From positions 120,239-184,238 of the forward strand of contig CAWEPQ010000003.1 in the NCBI GenBank assembly GCA_963811055.1: a DNA stretch of 64,000 nucleotides. Direction: 5' to 3'. How positions within the stretch are numbered: position 1 is the first letter of the stretch; each line of letters starts with the position of its first letter. The translations under genes were made by a program, and so were the position numbers. A model generated the notes under the pieces. That model was given only the letters and a program-made list of their open reading frames with translations. It was not told where the DNA came from and ran no database searches. The stretch is from JACVRW01 sp963811055. GTDB taxonomy: Bacteria > Actinomycetota > Thermoleophilia > Solirubrobacterales > Thermoleophilaceae. Positions 1-7,161 of the stretch are shown piece after piece.

Positions 1-1
1 C

Positions 2-127
2 GGCGTGGACTCGCTGTACGCGGTGCTCGACGAGCTCCCCGCGGCGGACGCCGAGCTGAAGCTCGCCCTCGTGCGCGGCACCGAGGCGCGCGACGTGAGC
101 GTGGCCTTCGGGAAGAAGGCCGCATGA
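2..127 (+). CDS. C-terminal end of a PDZ-domain (trypsin-like protease) protein, partial
   Basis: Only the last 41 codons lie in the window. The reading frame ends in TGA inside the ATG of the next protease gene (ATGA overlap). The visible tail (VDSLYAVLDEL followed by LKLALVRGTEARDVSVAFG) has the form of the last strands of a PDZ domain, where a loop (D-S-L-Y-x-x-L-D) precedes a strand of the type LxLVRGxExR. Because the following gene is a trypsin-like protease with its own PDZ domain, this is probably a second, tandem serine protease of the same family. The catalytic part is outside the window. Confidence 0.6.
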   Translation, partial: GVDSLYAVLDELPAADAELKLALVRGTEARDVSVAFGKKAA

Positions 128-1113
128 GCGTGGCCGCGGTGGGCGAGCCGGCGCCGGTGGACCCGGGCGATGCCGAGGCGCTCGACGCCTACTCGCGCGC
201 CGTGATGGCCGTGGCCGAGCGGCTCACGCCATCAGTCGCGAGCCTGCGTGTGATGCGGCGCAGCCGCGGCGGTCAGGTGCCGGCCGGCGCCGGAAGCGCG
301 GTGGTGCTCACCCCCGACGGCTTCCTCCTCACCTCCGCCCACGTGGTCGGACGCTCGTCCGGGCATGGGCGCGCCGGCTTCGCCGACGGACGCGAGGACC
401 GCTTCGAGGTGGTGGGCCGCGACCAGCTCTCGGACCTCGCCGTGGTCCGCGCCGACGGCGATCGCTTCGTCGAGGCCGAGCTGGGCGACGCCGACGCGCT
501 GCGGGTGGGTCAGCTCGTGGTGGCGATCGGCAACCCGCACGGCTTCAGCGGCTCGGTCACGGCCGGTGTGGTGTCCGCCCTCGGCCGCTCGCTTCCGGCG
601 CGCTCGCGCCGCGCCGCGCGCGTGATCGACAGCGTGATCCAGACCGATGCCGCCCTCAATCCCGGCAGCTCGGGCGGCGCACTCGCGGACAGCCGCGGGC
701 GCGTGGTGGGCGTGAACACGGCGGTGGCCGGAATGGGCCTCGGGCTGGCCGTGCCGATGAACGACAACACCCGGCAGGTGATCTCCGCGCTGATGCGCGA
801 GGGTCGCGTGCGCCGGGCGTACCTGGGCATCGCCGGGGGGCCGCGGCCGCTCCCTCCTCACGCGCGCGCCGGGCGTGACTCCGACACCTGCATCGAGGTG
901 GTCGAGGTGATGGAAGGGAGCCCCGCCGAGCACGCCGGGATGCGCCCCGAGGACCTCATCCTCGAGATCGACGGCCGCAGGGTCGAGCGGGTGGAGGACC
1001 TGCAGCGGCTGATGGTGGCCGAGCTGATCGGCGCCCGCGTGGAGGCGCTGCTCCTGCGCGCCGGAGCGGAGCTGCGCGTGGAGCTGGTCCCGGCCGAGCT
1101 GGAGGCCCGCTGA
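124..1113 (+). CDS. Trypsin-like serine protease with C-terminal PDZ domain (HtrA/DegP-like)
   Basis: A 329-residue S1-family protease. The catalytic triad is visible: His73 in TSAHVVG, Asp104 in SDLAVVRAD and Ser183 in NPGSSGGAL (usual form NPGNSGG). A PDZ domain follows from about residue 240 (SPAEHAGMRPEDLILEIDG). Unlike most HtrA/DegP proteins it has no signal peptide and no N-terminal membrane helix, so it may act in the cytoplasm; this is inferred from the sequence only. The ATG overlaps the stop of the preceding PDZ gene by 4 nt, so the two are probably co-translated as a protease pair. Confidence 0.88.
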   Translation: MSVAAVGEPAPVDPGDAEALDAYSRAVMAVAERLTPSVASLRVMRRSRGGQVPAGAGSAVVLTPDGFLLTSAHVVGRSSGHGRAGFADGREDRFEVVGRDQLSDLAVVRADGDRFVEAELGDADALRVGQLVVAIGNPHGFSGSVTAGVVSALGRSLPARSRRAARVIDSVIQTDAALNPGSSGGALADSRGRVVGVNTAVAGMGLGLAVPMNDNTRQVISALMREGRVRRAYLGIAGGPRPLPPHARAGRDSDTCIEVVEVMEGSPAEHAGMRPEDLILEIDGRRVERVEDLQRLMVAELIGARVEALLLRAGAELRVELVPAELEAR

Positions 1114-1151
1114 GCGATTCCGGCACTCTGGGGCTGGGGCGAGGCTCCGCC

Positions 1152-1934
1152 CTACAACCCCGGCACGTGACGCACCGCGAAGCCGGCGGTGCTGCGCGGC
1201 GCGTCCTGCCAGCGGGTGCCTGAGCGGCCGCGGCCGCTGGTGTCGAACCGCAGGCCCGCCACGACCATGAAGATGTGGCCCGGGTTCGTGTAGATCGTGA
1301 TCCAGTCGCCGGGACCGGACCGCCCGTAGCCAAGGAAGTCGCCGGAGGTGAGCGGGCGCCCGAGCAGCCCCGCGCCCGCGAGAGCGAACGACACCGAGCC
1401 GGAGCAGTCGTAGCCGTTGTCGCGCCATGCGCCGTGGCCCCCACCCCAGCGGTAGGGGAACTTCGCGATCTGGTTGGCGGCGAGGATCACGCGTTTGACC
1501 ACCTCGGGAGCGTCCTCGGGAGCCACCGCCGTGCCGTCGCTCGCCACTCGCGCTCGCGGCCCGGTGGGCAGGTAGGCCGTGGACGTGAGGTAGCCGCGGA
1601 AGTCGCTCAGCGCCGCCCGCGCGGCGCGCAGCTCGGCGCGCACCTCGTCGTCGGACTGGGCGCCGGGGCTCGGGCGGTCGTCGCTCGGGTCGGCCTCACC
1701 CGTCTGGGCGCCGGCTCCGAGCAGCTCGACCGCGCGCGCCTGCGAACGCGCCTCCTCGCGCTTGACGCGATCGGCGTCGGAACGGGCCTCACGTGCGGCC
1801 TCCGGCGTGAGCACGGGGTCCGGCGGGGCCTCGCTCTTACCCGAGTCGGTGCCGCAACCGGCGGCCGCCAGCGCGGCCACCAGGCCCAGCGCGATCAGCC
1901 GGCGGGGCGGTCTGACTGGAATCGAGCCTTCCAC
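1152..1934 (-). CDS. Lipoprotein with NlpC/P60-like cysteine peptidase domain
   Basis: A 260-residue protein with a lipoprotein signal (hydrophobic stretch ending in LAAAGC, lipidated Cys27). A charged, Ala-rich linker (about 40-130) is followed by a C40-like domain. Cys177 lies in YDCSGS, the usual D-C-S-G nucleophile motif, and His220 in NPGHIFMVV is the likely partner. Members of the family cut peptide cross-links of peptidoglycan at the cell surface. The GTG start at 1934 overlaps the end of the DUF1244 gene by 40 bp. A slightly later start cannot be excluded, but the signal peptide needs most of this N-terminus. Function is inferred; the domain is shorter than in classical P60 proteins. 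Confidence 0.75.
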   Translation of the reverse strand: MEGSIPVRPPRRLIALGLVAALAAAGCGTDSGKSEAPPDPVLTPEAAREARSDADRVKREEARSQARAVELLGAGAQTGEADPSDDRPSPGAQSDDEVRAELRAARAALSDFRGYLTSTAYLPTGPRARVASDGTAVAPEDAPEVVKRVILAANQIAKFPYRWGGGHGAWRDNGYDCSGSVSFALAGAGLLGRPLTSGDFLGYGRSGPGDWITIYTNPGHIFMVVAGLRFDTSGRGRSGTRWQDAPRSTAGFAVRHVPGL

Positions 1935-2155
1935 TCCTCGTAGGGCATTCCGTAGACGGTCGCCCTGGCCTCGGCGTCGGGCAGCTCGACCGCGCGCTCC
2001 TCGGCGGCCTCGCGGTACCAGCGCGCCAGGCAGTTGCGACAGAAGCCGGCCAGCTCCATGAGATCGATGTTCGGCACGTCGGTGCGTTCGCGCAAATGCT
2101 GCACTAGCCGCCTGAAAGCGGCCGCCTCGACCTCCGTCTGGGTCGCCTGATCCAT
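1895..2155 (-). CDS. DUF1244 family small protein
   Basis: An 86-residue protein matching the DUF1244 pattern throughout: AAAFRRLVQHL, then NIDLMELAGFCRNCLARWY, then VYGMPYEEWKA near the C-terminus. I chose the ATG at 2155 because the family begins with a short acidic or polar segment just before AAAFRRL; an upstream extension to 2203 would be atypical. The two cysteines in FCRNC are conserved in the family. The biochemical role is unknown. It lies 20 bp from a divergent gene at 2176 and overlaps the downstream lipoprotein gene by 40 bp. Confidence 0.8.
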   Translation of the reverse strand: MDQATQTEVEAAAFRRLVQHLRERTDVPNIDLMELAGFCRNCLARWYREAAEERAVELPDAEARATVYGMPYEEWKARFQSDRPAG

Positions 2156-2175
2156 ATCCGTGGAACCATAGGGAC

Positions 2176-2565
2176 GTGCCCCATCAAGATCGCTCCAACT
2201 CACATCGACCCAACTTCCCGCCCAGCCCCTATGGCACCTCCGAGCCGCACGACGTGCTCGCCGCCGAGGAGTTCGGCATCGGGGGGCGCGACGAGCGCTT
2301 TCCCCCGGACCCGCTCGGGGTGGTCGACCCGCACGACACGCTCGCAGCCGAGGAATTCATCATCGGCACGCGTGACGACCGCTGGCCACGCGATCCCAGC
2401 GGCTACTACGAGCCGCACGACGTGCTGGCCGCCGAGGCCTTCCCGATGCCCCTGCCGGATGCCGGTGGAGCGCATTCCGCCTCGGATTCCTCCCGGAGCC
2501 TGATCCCGCTGACGCTCGCCCTGACCGTGCTGGGCGCGGCCGCCGTGCTGCTGCGCCGGCGCTAA
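2176..2565 (+). CDS. Tail-anchored small protein with threefold PHDVLAAEEF repeat
   Basis: A 129-residue protein I cannot assign to a named family. The soluble part holds three near-identical units, each with the core PHD(V/T)LAAE(E/A)F, followed in the first two by a G-R-D-(E/D)-R-(F/W)-P-x-D-P linker (cores at about residues 24, 51 and 79). The C-terminus is a single hydrophobic helix (LIPLTLALTVLGAAAVLL) ending in RRR. There is no N-terminal signal peptide, so it is probably tail-anchored with the repeats in the cytoplasm. It starts at GTG 2176 and runs divergently from DUF1244. A perfect inverted repeat follows the stop. Confidence 0.65.
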   Translation: MPHQDRSNSHRPNFPPSPYGTSEPHDVLAAEEFGIGGRDERFPPDPLGVVDPHDTLAAEEFIIGTRDDRWPRDPSGYYEPHDVLAAEAFPMPLPDAGGAHSASDSSRSLIPLTLALTVLGAAAVLLRRR

Positions 2566-2595
2566 GGCGCTCGCGCTCCCCACGCTGACTTCTGT

Positions 2596-2626
2596 GCAAT
2601 GAGTCCCGCTATCCGCGACTCATTGC
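2596..2626. terminator. Inverted repeat between convergent genes, probable bidirectional terminator
   Basis: The 10-bp arms GCAATGAGTC (2596-2605) and GACTCATTGC (2617-2626) are perfect inverted complements around an 11-nt loop. They lie between the stop of the tail-anchored protein gene (2565) and the stop of the convergent ferredoxin gene (2638). No T-run follows on either side, so termination is inferred from position and symmetry. Confidence 0.5.
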
Positions 2627-2637
2627 GATCAAGTCGG

Positions 2638-2871
2638 CTACGGGTACAGATCCCCCGCCTCCCCGATCACGGCGATTGCCGTGACGGGGCAGTTGGCCGC
2701 TGCCTGTAGGACGTCGTCGAGGGGGGCGCCGTCCGGGTCCACCACCACTGCCTTGTCCTCCTCGTCGAGCTGGAACACGTCGGGGGCGGTGTCCACGCAG
2801 TCGCCTGAGCCGATGCACAGGGCTCGGTCCACCACGATCTCGATCCGGTTCTCCGGCGACAGCTCGGCCAC
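2638..2871 (-). CDS. Ferredoxin, single-cluster bacterial type
   Basis: A 77-residue acidic protein. Cys19 and Cys25 lie in CIGSGDCVDTAPDVF, and a distal Cys in NCPVTAI completes the ligands of a single [3Fe-4S] or [4Fe-4S] cluster, as in the small ferredoxins that pass electrons to cytochrome P450s and related oxygenases in actinobacteria. The missing middle cysteine of the first motif (G-S-G-D between the two cysteines) favours the [3Fe-4S] form. The start is GTG. It lies 114 bp downstream of the aldehyde dehydrogenase gene on the same strand, so the two may be co-transcribed; a P450 gene is at 42.8-44.2 kb. Confidence 0.85.
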   Translation of the reverse strand: MAELSPENRIEIVVDRALCIGSGDCVDTAPDVFQLDEEDKAVVVDPDGAPLDDVLQAAANCPVTAIAVIGEAGDLYP

Positions 2872-2985
2872 AGGGCGAGGTTAGTCGCGTGAGCGCCCGA
2901 ACGAGACCCTCCGGTGTTTCGGCCCGAAGCGCGCCGGCTTGACCCGGCCACGCCGGGGCTGGCCATCCCTACGGGAAACGCGTGA

Positions 2986-4530
2986 TCAGGAGCGCTTGCC
3001 GCGGCCGTACACGAGCTTGAGCATGCGGCCGATCAGCTTGGTGGTGCTCGCCTTGTACGGGAGCATGTGGATATCCCGCTTCGGCGCGAAGCGGGTCACC
3101 AGGATCGACTGCTTCTTCGTGTACTTGCGGATTCCGTCGGCACCGTGGCGGGAGCCCAGACCGGAATCCTTCCAGCCGCCCATGGGCAGCTCGAGAGCCA
3201 CGTAGTTGATCTGCGCGTCGTTGACGCAGCACACGCCCGCCTCGACCCTCCGCGCCAACCGCTCGCCCTTGGCCAGGTCCTTGGTCCACACCGAGGCCTG
3301 CAGGCCGTAGGGGGAGTCGTTGGCCAGCCGCACCGCCTCGTCGGCGTCCGCCACCTTCATCACCGGCAGCGTGGGCCCGAACGTCTCCTCGGTCATGCAC
3401 TCCATCGAGTGGTCCACGTCGAGCAGGAGCGTGGGCTCGTAGAAGTCGCCCTGCCCCGCCCGCTTGTGGCCTCCCACGGGGGTCCGGGCGCCCTTGGCGA
3501 CCGCATCGCGCACGTGCGCGTCGATCAGGTCCATCTGCGGCGGGGAGGTGACCGCGCCGATGTCCACCGACCCGGGATCGCCGGGAGGACCCTGGCGCAG
3601 GGCGCCCAGCTTGCCCTCCACCAGCCCCACGAACTCGTCGTAGACGGGCTCCTCCACGTACACGCGCTCGACCGAGATGCAGGTCTGCCCGCCGTTCTGC
3701 ATGGAGTAGTGGACGGCCGCGTTGGCCGCCCGCTCGAGGTTGGCGTCGGACAGGACGATCATCGGATCCTTGCCGCCCAGCTCGAGCCCCACCGGCGTGA
3801 GCGTGCGCGCCGCGCGCGCCATGACCTTCTTGCCGACCTCGGTGGACCCGGTGAACATCACGAAGTCCACCTCGTCGATGAGCGCCTCGCCCACCGAGCC
3901 GCCGCCCGGCGCGACGATGAACACGTCCTCGGGAAGCCCGCACTCGCGCAGGCCCTCGGCCATCAGGAGCGACGTGAGCGGGGTGAGGCTCGCGGGCTTG
4001 AGCACCGCTGAGTTGCCGGCGGCGAGGGCGGGAATGCAGTCCCCGAAGGAGTTGGTGAGCGGGTAGTTCCAGGGCCCGATCACGCCGGCCACGCCCACCG
4101 GCTCGTAGCGCACGAGGAGCTTGCGCCCCATCACGAACGGCGAGGTGGTGCGCACCTTTTCGTCCGCCAGGTACTTGGGAGCGCGCTTGGCCCAGAACCC
4201 GAAGGCCCCGGCCGCGTAGCTCACCTCGGCAAGCTGGGCGTCCTCGTAGGCCTTGCCGTTCTCCGCGACGATCGTGCGGGCGATGCGGTCGGCGTTGTCG
4301 ATCACCCACTTCTGGGCGCGCCTGAGGACCTTGGCGCGGCCGTCGAATCCGAGGGCGGCCCAACCGGGCTGCGCCGCGCGCGCCCTGGCCACCACGGCCG
4401 CCACGTCTTCCGGGCCGAGCGCCGGCACCGACGCGATGACCTCGCCCGTGGCGGGGTTCTGCACCTCGATGGTCTTGCCCTGGCCGTTCGTGCTCTGGGC
4501 GGCCAGGCCCTCAATCGTCGTCTCGGCCAT
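2986..4530 (-). CDS. NAD(P)-dependent aldehyde dehydrogenase
   Basis: A 514-residue ALDH superfamily enzyme, oxidising an aldehyde to the acid. Key residues are in place: Asn155 (PWNYP), the nucleotide-loop motif FTGSTEVG near 227-233, the general base Glu250 (LELGG) and the catalytic Cys284 (GGQTC). The C-terminal EETFGPTLPV segment is also typical. A strong Shine-Dalgarno (GAGGAGG) lies 5-6 nt before the ATG. About 35 extra residues after the usual ALDH end (IHMLPYKASTTKLIGRM and a basic tail) resemble the C-terminus of the succinate-semialdehyde/coniferyl-type class and could contact the membrane. The substrate cannot be told from sequence. Confidence 0.93.
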   Translation of the reverse strand: MAETTIEGLAAQSTNGQGKTIEVQNPATGEVIASVPALGPEDVAAVVARARAAQPGWAALGFDGRAKVLRRAQKWVIDNADRIARTIVAENGKAYEDAQLAEVSYAAGAFGFWAKRAPKYLADEKVRTTSPFVMGRKLLVRYEPVGVAGVIGPWNYPLTNSFGDCIPALAAGNSAVLKPASLTPLTSLLMAEGLRECGLPEDVFIVAPGGGSVGEALIDEVDFVMFTGSTEVGKKVMARAARTLTPVGLELGGKDPMIVLSDANLERAANAAVHYSMQNGGQTCISVERVYVEEPVYDEFVGLVEGKLGALRQGPPGDPGSVDIGAVTSPPQMDLIDAHVRDAVAKGARTPVGGHKRAGQGDFYEPTLLLDVDHSMECMTEETFGPTLPVMKVADADEAVRLANDSPYGLQASVWTKDLAKGERLARRVEAGVCCVNDAQINYVALELPMGGWKDSGLGSRHGADGIRKYTKKQSILVTRFAPKRDIHMLPYKASTTKLIGRMLKLVYGRGKRS

Positions 4531-4589
4531 GTGTCCCTCCTCGGTTCGGTAGCTGAAGACTATCCGGGGAGCGCAGCCCGTCCGGCGCC

Positions 4590-6320
4590 CTAGCCGAAGG
4601 TGAACGCGTAGCCGGTGACCTCAGGCGGAAGCTCCAGGCGAAGAGTCCGGTCCTCCACCCTCGGCAGCGACACGATCCGGTAGAGCCGCTGGCTCGACAC
4701 GCGCAGCCTCGCTCCGCGCACGTCGCTGCCGGCCTCGCTCGCCCGGATCGGGCGCCCGTCGAGCAGCACGCGGCCCGTCCTTGGGCTCCCGTCGCGCGAG
4801 CTCAGCACCAGGAAGACCTTCCGCGCGACGAAGCGCGCCGACAGCGCGGCGTCGCGTCCCGTGGTGGCGGATTCGCGGCTGCCGCTCCACTCGCCCTCGA
4901 TGGCGAAGCGGCTCGGGTCCAGCGGCCGCGTGAGCGGATAGCGGTGGAGCCCCGGGGCCGCCGCGCCGGGCACGAAGCCGCGGGCGCGCTCGTAGCCGAG
5001 GTAGGTCTCCGGGGTGGTGGTGCCGGCGGAGGGCACCTCGCCGGCAGCGCGGGTGTACCCGCCGAGGGAGCGCGTGCCGGCCTCGCGGAGCAGCGAGCGG
5101 ATGGCCTTCTCGGTCTTGTCGTAGTCGCCCTCGCCGAAGTGCGTGTAGCGCACCTCACCGCGCGCGTCGATCAGATACTTGGCCGGCCAGAACTGGTTGC
5201 CCCAGGCGCTCCAGGTGGCGTAGTCGTTGTCCTGGAGCACCGGATATCTGAGCCGGTTCGAGGCGATCGCATTCTTGACGTTGGCGGTGTCGTGCTCGAA
5301 GGAGAACTCCGGCGTGTGCACACCGACGATCGTGAGCCCGCGGCGTGCGTAGCGCGCGTTCCAGGCCCGCAGGTGCGGCAGCGTGCGCAGGCAGTTGATG
5401 CAGGTGTAGGTCCAGAAGTCCACGAGCACCACGCGTCCGCGAAGGCCCGCCAACGTGAGCTTGCGGCCGCCCGGGCGGTTGAGCCACGGACCGGAGCCGG
5501 CGAAGTCAGGGGCCGGTCCGAGCTTGGGATACCCGCTGGAGGCGGCCCTGTGCGCATCCGAGTCGAAGCGCGAGCGTCCGCGGAGGCTCGCCAGCCGGTC
5601 CTCCACCGCGCCGGAGCGCTCGAGCGCCCGGGTGGGGTTGCCGACGAACGCGGGAAGGTCGTTGGCCAGCGCGGTCTGGAAGCGGATGTCGAGGTCCGCG
5701 CTCATGGCGAGCGCGGTGGCGATCATCACCACGCCCAGTACGCGCTGGAGGGCCGGTCCGCGCCCGAGGCCCCTGATCCGGCCGATCACGTGGCGGCCCC
5801 CGTAGGCGAGCGCGAGCAGGACGGCAGCAGACCCGAGCGCGTAGCCCACCGCCACCGCCACGAGCTCGCCCGACGCGCCGGTGGTGGCGGCCACCGAGAT
5901 CACCGCGGCCAGGATCGGGCCTGCGCACGGCGCGTAGAGGAAGCCGAGCGCGCCTCCCACGAGCACGCCCGACCAGAACCCGGAGCCGGCCGTGGAGGGA
6001 CCGAATCGGGTGAGCCGCGCGAACGGCCGCTCGACCACGGCGGCCAGGCGCGGCCACAGCAGCGACACGCCGAACAGGAGCAGCGCGCAGATGGCCAGCG
6101 TGCGCGTCACGCCGCCGGCCAGTCCCACGCCGTCGATCACCGAGGCGATGCCCACGATCGCGATCACGTGCGTGACCGTCAGCCCGAGGATCACCCCCAG
6201 CGGACGCCGGCGCCCGCCGGTGGCGCTGGCGGACAGGAGCGCGGGCAGAACGGGCAGGACACAGGGCGTGAGGGCTGTCCCCGCACCCGCCAGAACGGCG
6301 AAGGCCACAAGTAGTGCCAT
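4590..6320 (-). CDS. dipZ: DipZ-type fusion: CcdA membrane domain plus thioredoxin-like domain
   Basis: A 576-residue membrane protein with two recognisable parts. Residues 1-220 are a CcdA/DsbD-type transmembrane domain (TALTPCVLPVLPALL at the N-terminus, and APCAGPI in a later helix; the two cysteines relay electrons). From about 270 follows a TlpA/AhpC-TSA-like thioredoxin fold with the redox motif CINC in WTYTCINCLRTLP. The last 130 residues form the beta-rich C-terminal domain found in mycobacterial DipZ. Such proteins carry reducing equivalents from cytoplasmic thioredoxin to the cell exterior, for cytochrome c maturation or oxidative protein repair. The start lies only 17 bp from the divergent hotdog gene. 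Confidence 0.88.
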   Translation of the reverse strand: MALLVAFAVLAGAGTALTPCVLPVLPALLSASATGGRRRPLGVILGLTVTHVIAIVGIASVIDGVGLAGGVTRTLAICALLLFGVSLLWPRLAAVVERPFARLTRFGPSTAGSGFWSGVLVGGALGFLYAPCAGPILAAVISVAATTGASGELVAVAVGYALGSAAVLLALAYGGRHVIGRIRGLGRGPALQRVLGVVMIATALAMSADLDIRFQTALANDLPAFVGNPTRALERSGAVEDRLASLRGRSRFDSDAHRAASSGYPKLGPAPDFAGSGPWLNRPGGRKLTLAGLRGRVVLVDFWTYTCINCLRTLPHLRAWNARYARRGLTIVGVHTPEFSFEHDTANVKNAIASNRLRYPVLQDNDYATWSAWGNQFWPAKYLIDARGEVRYTHFGEGDYDKTEKAIRSLLREAGTRSLGGYTRAAGEVPSAGTTTPETYLGYERARGFVPGAAAPGLHRYPLTRPLDPSRFAIEGEWSGSRESATTGRDAALSARFVARKVFLVLSSRDGSPRTGRVLLDGRPIRASEAGSDVRGARLRVSSQRLYRIVSLPRVEDRTLRLELPPEVTGYAFTFG

Positions 6321-6337
6321 CTCGCCGGAGTATGCGC

Positions 6338-6805
6338 ATGAAAGTGACCGTTGGATTAAGTGGGCGGCTACTGTCCCCGCCCGTGACCCGCGGCGGAATC
6401 GACGGCGTGAGCAAGTTCTTCGACCTGCAGTGGGAGAGCGCCGAGGTGGTGCGCATGGCCATACGGCCCGATCTGATCAACGCCGCCGGCCTGCTGTCCG
6501 GCGTGGCCACCTACGCGCTCGTGGACTACTGCATGGGCTCGACCCTCTGGCGCGAGACCACCGAGGAGGAGGCGATCGCCACCATCTCGATCGCGATCAA
6601 CTATGTGGCCACCGCCACCGAGGGCGACGTGATCTGCAGGACCACGCTCGACCGGCGCAACCGCCGGCTCGCGGTGCTTCGCAGCGAGGTCACGGCCGAA
6701 GAGAGAGAGCATCCGGGCGCACCCGGCCGAGCCGGGTGCTTCGGCAACTCGCGACTGCTCGCGACCGCTATCGGCAGCTACACGATCTTCCCGCGGCGCG
6801 CCTAG
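6338..6805 (+). CDS. Hotdog-fold thioesterase-like protein (PaaI/YiiD type)
   Basis: A 155-residue protein. The segment INAAGLLSGVATYALVDYCMGSTLW is the hotdog helix with the N-(A/G)-x-G-x-L-x-G-G-pattern seen in PaaI/4HBT-type acyl-CoA thioesterases, followed by beta strands (TISIAINYVATATEGDV). Start at ATG 6338 is supported by GGAG at 6327-6330; a GTG at 6383 is a possible alternative. The upstream end of the open frame would run into the DipZ gene and is not used. Substrate unknown. The gene ends on a CTAG shared with the convergent STAS gene. Confidence 0.6.
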   Translation: MKVTVGLSGRLLSPPVTRGGIDGVSKFFDLQWESAEVVRMAIRPDLINAAGLLSGVATYALVDYCMGSTLWRETTEEEAIATISIAINYVATATEGDVICRTTLDRRNRRLAVLRSEVTAEEREHPGAPGRAGCFGNSRLLATAIGSYTIFPRRA

Positions 6806-7161
6806 GCGGAGTCGACCGAGGCGATCGCCGCCTCGAGCTCGGCGTGAATCGGCGCGGCCCGCTCGAACTCGACGATTTCGAGCACCCTGGCCACCGGCCC
6901 TCCGGGCTCGGCCACCACGCGAAGCTCCTGGCGGCGGGCGGACACGTGCCGTGCGAGCTGGAAGAGCATCGCGATGCCGCTGGAGTCGATGAACCCCAGC
7001 TGCGCGAAGTCGACCACCACGCCACGGGCCGAGCTCGGCACCGCTTCCGTGATCTGGTCACCCGTTACCGCCGCCTCGGCGATGTCGAGCTCTCCGGTCA
7101 CGTGCGCGATCACGATGTCGTCGCGTTCCTCTAATTCGAGTCCCACCAGCCGGTCCGCCAC
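6802..7161 (-). CDS. STAS-domain anti-sigma factor antagonist
   Basis: A 119-residue single STAS domain of the SpoIIAA/RsbV type. FAQLGFIDSSGIAMLF contains the D-S-S-G motif whose serine is the site phosphorylated by an RsbW-like kinase and released by a SpoIIE-type phosphatase. The GTG start shares one base with the TAG stop of the phosphatase gene upstream (TAGTG), so the two are co-translated and very likely form one partner-switching module that frees a stress sigma factor. No sigma factor gene is in the window. The 3' end overlaps the convergent hotdog gene by 4 nt. Confidence 0.88.
   Translation of the reverse strand: MADRLVGLELEERDDIVIAHVTGELDIAEAAVTGDQITEAVPSSARGVVVDFAQLGFIDSSGIAMLFQLARHVSARRQELRVVAEPGGPVARVLEIVEFERAAPIHAELEAAIASVDSA

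Noticed and set aside
4944..6314. 456-codon plus-strand frame opposite dipZ
   Set aside because: Antisense shadow of DipZ, no family resemblance, composition dominated by Arg, Gly, His and Glu.
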